NCBI GenBank assembly: GCA_947259115.1
Contig: CAMYKS010000009.1
Location: 1-64,000 of the forward strand
Direction: 5' to 3'
DNA length: 64,000 nt
Source: an uncultured Desulfobulbaceae bacterium
Lineage (GTDB): Bacteria > Desulfobacterota > Desulfobulbia > Desulfobulbales > BM004
The notes under the pieces: model-generated
What the model saw: the letters and a program-made list of their open reading frames with translations, nothing else
Databases searched by the model: none
Told to the model about the DNA's origin: nothing
Position numbers and translations under genes: made by a program
In this document: in pieces, positions 60,566 through 64,000 of the stretch
Layout of the letters: every line of letters begins with the position of its first letter
How positions within the stretch are numbered: position 1 is the first letter of the stretch

Positions 60566-63298
60566 ATGAAAACAATGCGCACTCTACTAATACTCCTCAA
60601 CATCTTACTGGTGGCAACTATGAGTACTTCACCCCTGACGGCAGAAGAACTGGCCCCGCACCTTCATAAAGCAACACTGGATAATGGCTTGACAGTCCTT
60701 GTCAAAGAGATGCCGGGAACCAAGGTGGCGACGGTCCAGATCTGGGTCAAAGCCGGGTCTGTTTATGAAAATGCCGACGAGGCGGGCATCACCCATTTTA
60801 TAGAACATATGATTTTCAAAGGTACGGAGACCAAGGGGCCGGGAGAGCTTGCCGGGGCCATCGAAGGGGTTGGTGGACGGGTCAATGCCTATACTTCATA
60901 TGAGTACACGGTCTACCATGCCACACTTTCAGCTGTGCATTGGGATATGGCTTTTGAGGTGCTGGCCGAAGCGGTCATGCATTCAGTCTTTGACCCGGAT
61001 GAACTGGAGCGTGAGATAAAGGTTGTCCTGGAAGAGCTTTCCATGCGTTATGACCGGCCCAATATCATGCTGTTCCATGAGCTGATGGCAACAGCGTATA
61101 CCCGACATCCGTACCGGCTTCCTGTCATCGGCAATGTGGAGACCATCAATAACTTCAACCGCGACAAGATTCTGAAGTACATGCAAAATCACTATTATCC
61201 CGAGAACTTGACAGTGGTTGTGGCAGGCGACGTCAAGGGAAGCGAGGTAATAGCAAAGGTTAATGACAGCATGGGCACCTTGGCCGCAGGCAAAACCGAA
61301 CCCCCGTCCCTGGCTGCTGAACCTGTGCAGGAGGAGGCGCGGTTTTTCACCCTGAAGGCTGATATTATGCAGCCCCAGATGGCAATTGCCATTCCCATTT
61401 CAAAATTTGCCAACCCTGATTCACCTGTCCTTGATGTGCTGTCCCAGATTGCCGGCCATGGAGAAACTTCACGCCTCTACAGGTCGCTGCGAGATGAAAA
61501 ACAACTTGTATACGGCATCAATGCCACGGCCTTTACCCCCACCGATCCCGGCATGTTTGAGTTAACCGCAGTTCTTGACGGTAACAATATGCTGCCGGCC
61601 TTTGAAGCAGCACTTGCCGAGTTGTTCAAGTTTAAATATTTTTCCGTAACAGATGTAGAATTAAAGCGGGCCAAGCGCAGCCTGGAAAGTGATTTTGTCT
61701 TTAATCTGGAACGGGTGGAAGGCCAGGCCCGTGTCCTGGGGTCCTTTGAGATGATGACCGGGGATCCGAGAGAAGATGACTACCTGGAGAAAATCCGTGC
61801 CGTAACCCATGACGATATCAAGAGAGTGGCCCGGAAATATTTTAGCGACAAGACCATAAATGTCGGTTTCCTGATGCCGAGGGACTCCACTTTTGATCCG
61901 GACAGGGAAGAGGTCGAAGCAGTTATTGCCAGAGCCCGGGAAGCCGCCTTCCATGGAGAATCAGAGGCTATGCTGCCAAATGCCTACCTGAGCGGGGTGC
62001 ATCGTTTCAGGCTTGAAAACGGCATAACCCTGCTGGTGCGGCAGGATGATACCGTGCCCACAGTGGGCATCAGGGCCGTCTTCCCGGGAGGGCTTCGGGA
62101 TGAAAGCCCGGTGACAAACGGTGCCTTTGCCTATATCAGTGACCTCCTGCCCAAGGGGACCCGGAGCATGACAGCCAAGGAACTTGCTGAGGCGGTGGCA
62201 GACATGGCAGGCGGGCTCAGCGGATTCAACGGCAAGAACACCTTTGGCATAAAGGCGGATTTTTTGGCACGTTTCTTTGCCGATGGCCTGGCCCTGGTTC
62301 GGGATGTCATTATGGAACCGGCCTTTAATCCTCAAGAGGCTGATAAGATCCGGCCGGAACTCCTGGCCCAGCTTAAACAACAGGAAGACTCCCTTACCTC
62401 GCTGGCCTTTCAGGAATTTAATAGTCAGCTGTTCGGCGGCCACCCCTACGGCTTGAACAGCATAGGCTCTGAAGATGCCATCAAGAGTTTCACAGCTGCA
62501 GCCTTAAAGGATATCTATTTGCAGCATGCCACACCTGGGAATATGGTCCTGGCAATTTCAGGAGATGTCAAGGCCGAGGAGACCAAAGAACTGGTCGTTC
62601 GTCTCTTCGCTGACTGGCAGTTTGCAAAAAGCCCGACAGCGCATGAGATCGAGGAGGACATTCTGCCGCCTTCCATGCTGGCAAAAGAAAAGATCCGGGA
62701 GATAAGCCGCGATAAGGAGCAGGTCCACCTGGTAATCGGGTTTCTGGGCACAACGCTGAAAGATCCCGATCGCTTTGGGCTTGAGGTGCTGGATACTATT
62801 CTCTCCGGACAGAGCGGCAGGCTTTTCACCGAGTTGAGGGATAAGCAGAGCCTGGCGTACAGTCTCTCGTCTTTTTCCTTTTTCGGTCTGGATACAGGTG
62901 CATTCGGCATTTATATAGGGACAAACCCCGAGAAAAAAGAACAGGCGATGAACAGCGTCTGGCATGAACTCAAAACCATCCGCGAAGTAAAAGTGGGAGA
63001 AGAGGAGCTCAACCGGGCAAAAAATATACTCATAAGCCAGTACGAGATGGCCATGCAGACCCATAGTGCCCAGGCGCTGGAATTGGGATTAAATGAAACC
63101 TACGGCCTGGGCCAGGATTATGGCAACAGGTATATTGAGTCCATCAGGGAGATTGATGGAGCTACGGTGCTTGAAGTGGCAAGAAAATATATACTGCCCC
63201 ATGCCTATGTTATGGTGGCCGTTGGCGCCGTCCATGAGGACAAGGCCGGGGAGCAGGGCGACACCACCATGCAGGCTCCAGGAGAAAAGGAGATGTAG
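60566..63298 (+). CDS. Exported double-domain M16 zinc peptidase
   Basis: 910 residues from the ATG at 60566; the frame is open to a TTG at 60539. A signal peptide (LLILLNILLVATMSTSPLTA) is followed by two M16 units. The first has the inverted zinc motif HFIEHMIFKGTE (HxxEH) and a downstream ELEREIKVVLEEL Glu. The second (from about residue 480: HRFRLENGITLLVRQDDTVPTVGIRAVFPGG) lacks HxxEH and is structural, as in fused pitrilysin-type proteases. It likely degrades peptides in the periplasm. It is upstream of rpe on the same strand. Confidence 0.93.
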   Translation: MKTMRTLLILLNILLVATMSTSPLTAEELAPHLHKATLDNGLTVLVKEMPGTKVATVQIWVKAGSVYENADEAGITHFIEHMIFKGTETKGPGELAGAIEGVGGRVNAYTSYEYTVYHATLSAVHWDMAFEVLAEAVMHSVFDPDELEREIKVVLEELSMRYDRPNIMLFHELMATAYTRHPYRLPVIGNVETINNFNRDKILKYMQNHYYPENLTVVVAGDVKGSEVIAKVNDSMGTLAAGKTEPPSLAAEPVQEEARFFTLKADIMQPQMAIAIPISKFANPDSPVLDVLSQIAGHGETSRLYRSLRDEKQLVYGINATAFTPTDPGMFELTAVLDGNNMLPAFEAALAELFKFKYFSVTDVELKRAKRSLESDFVFNLERVEGQARVLGSFEMMTGDPREDDYLEKIRAVTHDDIKRVARKYFSDKTINVGFLMPRDSTFDPDREEVEAVIARAREAAFHGESEAMLPNAYLSGVHRFRLENGITLLVRQDDTVPTVGIRAVFPGGLRDESPVTNGAFAYISDLLPKGTRSMTAKELAEAVADMAGGLSGFNGKNTFGIKADFLARFFADGLALVRDVIMEPAFNPQEADKIRPELLAQLKQQEDSLTSLAFQEFNSQLFGGHPYGLNSIGSEDAIKSFTAAALKDIYLQHATPGNMVLAISGDVKAEETKELVVRLFADWQFAKSPTAHEIEEDILPPSMLAKEKIREISRDKEQVHLVIGFLGTTLKDPDRFGLEVLDTILSGQSGRLFTELRDKQSLAYSLSSFSFFGLDTGAFGIYIGTNPEKKEQAMNSVWHELKTIREVKVGEEELNRAKNILISQYEMAMQTHSAQALELGLNETYGLGQDYGNRYIESIREIDGATVLEVARKYILPHAYVMVAVGAVHEDKAGEQGDTTMQAPGEKEM

Positions 63299-63362
63299 TC
63301 TTTGTTAAACCAGGCAGCAGGGAACATGCAGAAGAATTTTTTGAATTGAGTTAAAAGGAGTG

Positions 63363-64000
63363 ATGATGAACAGCATGCAGGACTTTATGATGGCGCCGTC
63401 CATCCTGTCGGCTGATTTCAGCCGGCTGGGAGAGGAGATCAGGGCTGTTGAAAAAGGGGGGGCGGATGTCATCCATGTGGATGTCATGGATGGTCATTTT
63501 GTCCCCAATATAACCATCGGCCCACCTGTGGTCGCCTCTGTGCGCAAAATTACGGACCTGCCCCTGGATGTGCATTTGATGATTGCAGATGCGGACAACT
63601 ATATAGATGATTTCGCCAAGGCGGGCGCAGACTGGATTACAGTCCATGTAGAAGCCTGCCCCCATCTCCACCGCACCATCGGCAGGATCAAGGAGCTGGG
63701 AAAAAAGGCCGGCGTAGTTCTCAATCCTGCAACCCCCCTTGGCAGCCTTGATGAAATTCTGCCGGACCTTGACCTGGTCATGCTCATGAGCGTAAACCCG
63801 GGCTTTGGCGGCCAGTCGTTTATCAGGTCTTCCATCAACAAAATCAGGACGCTCAGGAAAACCATAGAAGAACGGGGCCTAGATACCGGTATAGAGGTTG
63901 ACGGCGGGGTGAGCCCGGTGACCATAGCAGATGTCGCCGGGGCCGGGGCCAATATATTTGTAGCCGGGTCTGCGGTGTTCGGGCAACAGGACTACGCAAA
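63363..64000 (+). CDS. rpe: Ribulose-phosphate 3-epimerase (cut by the window end)
   Basis: At least 212 residues, open at the right edge. After [20 protein letters not shown] it has [40 protein letters not shown] and IEVDGGVSP, all conserved Rpe blocks with metal-binding residues. It interconverts ribulose-5-phosphate and xylulose-5-phosphate. AAAAGGAG lies just before the ATG pair at 63363/63366. Only the last few residues should be missing. Confidence 0.96.
   Translation, partial: MMNSMQDFMMAPSILSADFSRLGEEIRAVEKGGADVIHVDVMDGHFVPNITIGPPVVASVRKITDLPLDVHLMIADADNYIDDFAKAGADWITVHVEACPHLHRTIGRIKELGKKAGVVLNPATPLGSLDEILPDLDLVMLMSVNPGFGGQSFIRSSINKIRTLRKTIEERGLDTGIEVDGGVSPVTIADVAGAGANIFVAGSAVFGQQDYA

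Overview
The window looks like a chromosomal segment of a sulfur-metabolising, anaerobic Desulfobacterota bacterium, most likely from or near the Desulfobulbales. The inference rests on a YedE/TusA/rhodanese sulfur-trafficking cluster, c-type heme sensors and cytochromes, sigma54/NtrC circuitry, a PilMNOP/secretin pilus operon and the general codon style. No rRNA, tRNA, CRISPR array, complete insertion sequence or prophage was seen. All assignments come from reading the sequence and recalled family motifs; no database search was run.

Layout. 0.3-3.3 kb: a large secreted or membrane-anchored protein joining an alpha/beta-hydrolase-like region to a von Willebrand A domain. 3.4-3.75 kb: a MITE-like repeat, with a second copy at 12.5 kb. 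3.8-6.8 kb (minus): a histidine kinase with a heme-binding sensor domain, a tetraheme cytochrome c and a Cys-rich unknown. 7.4-21.5 kb: a sulfur island. It holds a rhodanese, a universal stress protein, two tiny membrane proteins, TusA and a YedE permease (all minus). Next to these lie a YeiH-type transporter operon, a GT-C glycosyltransferase and a divergent histidine kinase/NtrC-type regulator pair, followed by an exported HEAT-repeat protein. Two paralogous single-TM proteins flank the YedE cluster. 21.5-21.8 kb holds a probable small structured RNA. 22.2-28.1 kb: sfsA-queC-nagZ (plus), then pyrBC and lepB (minus). 29-38 kb: a type IV pilus assembly operon, pilM-N-O-P, an AMIN/secretin-N0/TPR protein, a secretin, and two lipoproteins. 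38-46 kb (minus): secB with a second SecB tail behind it, uvrA, rsmB, pgeF, nadB. 46-48 kb (plus): a thiamine-binding-type protein, a mini CXXC membrane protein, a NapH-like ferredoxin membrane protein and an SH3 protein. 48-64 kb: ald, a CPA2 antiporter with stress-protein domains, a SerA-like dehydrogenase, an Mrr-like protein with an altered active site, a MORN protein, mltD, a gspA/gspB pair, a methyltransferase, a double M16 peptidase and the start of rpe.

The most interesting point is regulatory. Good matches to the sigma54 promoter (TGGCAY-N5-TTGC) precede yedE, the glycosyltransferase and the kinase gene, with a weaker one before yeiH. The yedE promoter and the glycosyltransferase/kinase intergenic region each carry the same pair of 16-bp dyad sites exactly 32 bp apart: a TGTTCC-type site and a TGTCCC-AAAY-GGGACA site. 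An NtrC-family activator is encoded next door. I infer that this two-component system controls the sulfur cluster, the transporter operon and itself. The activator has GAFTCA in place of the canonical GAFTGA loop.
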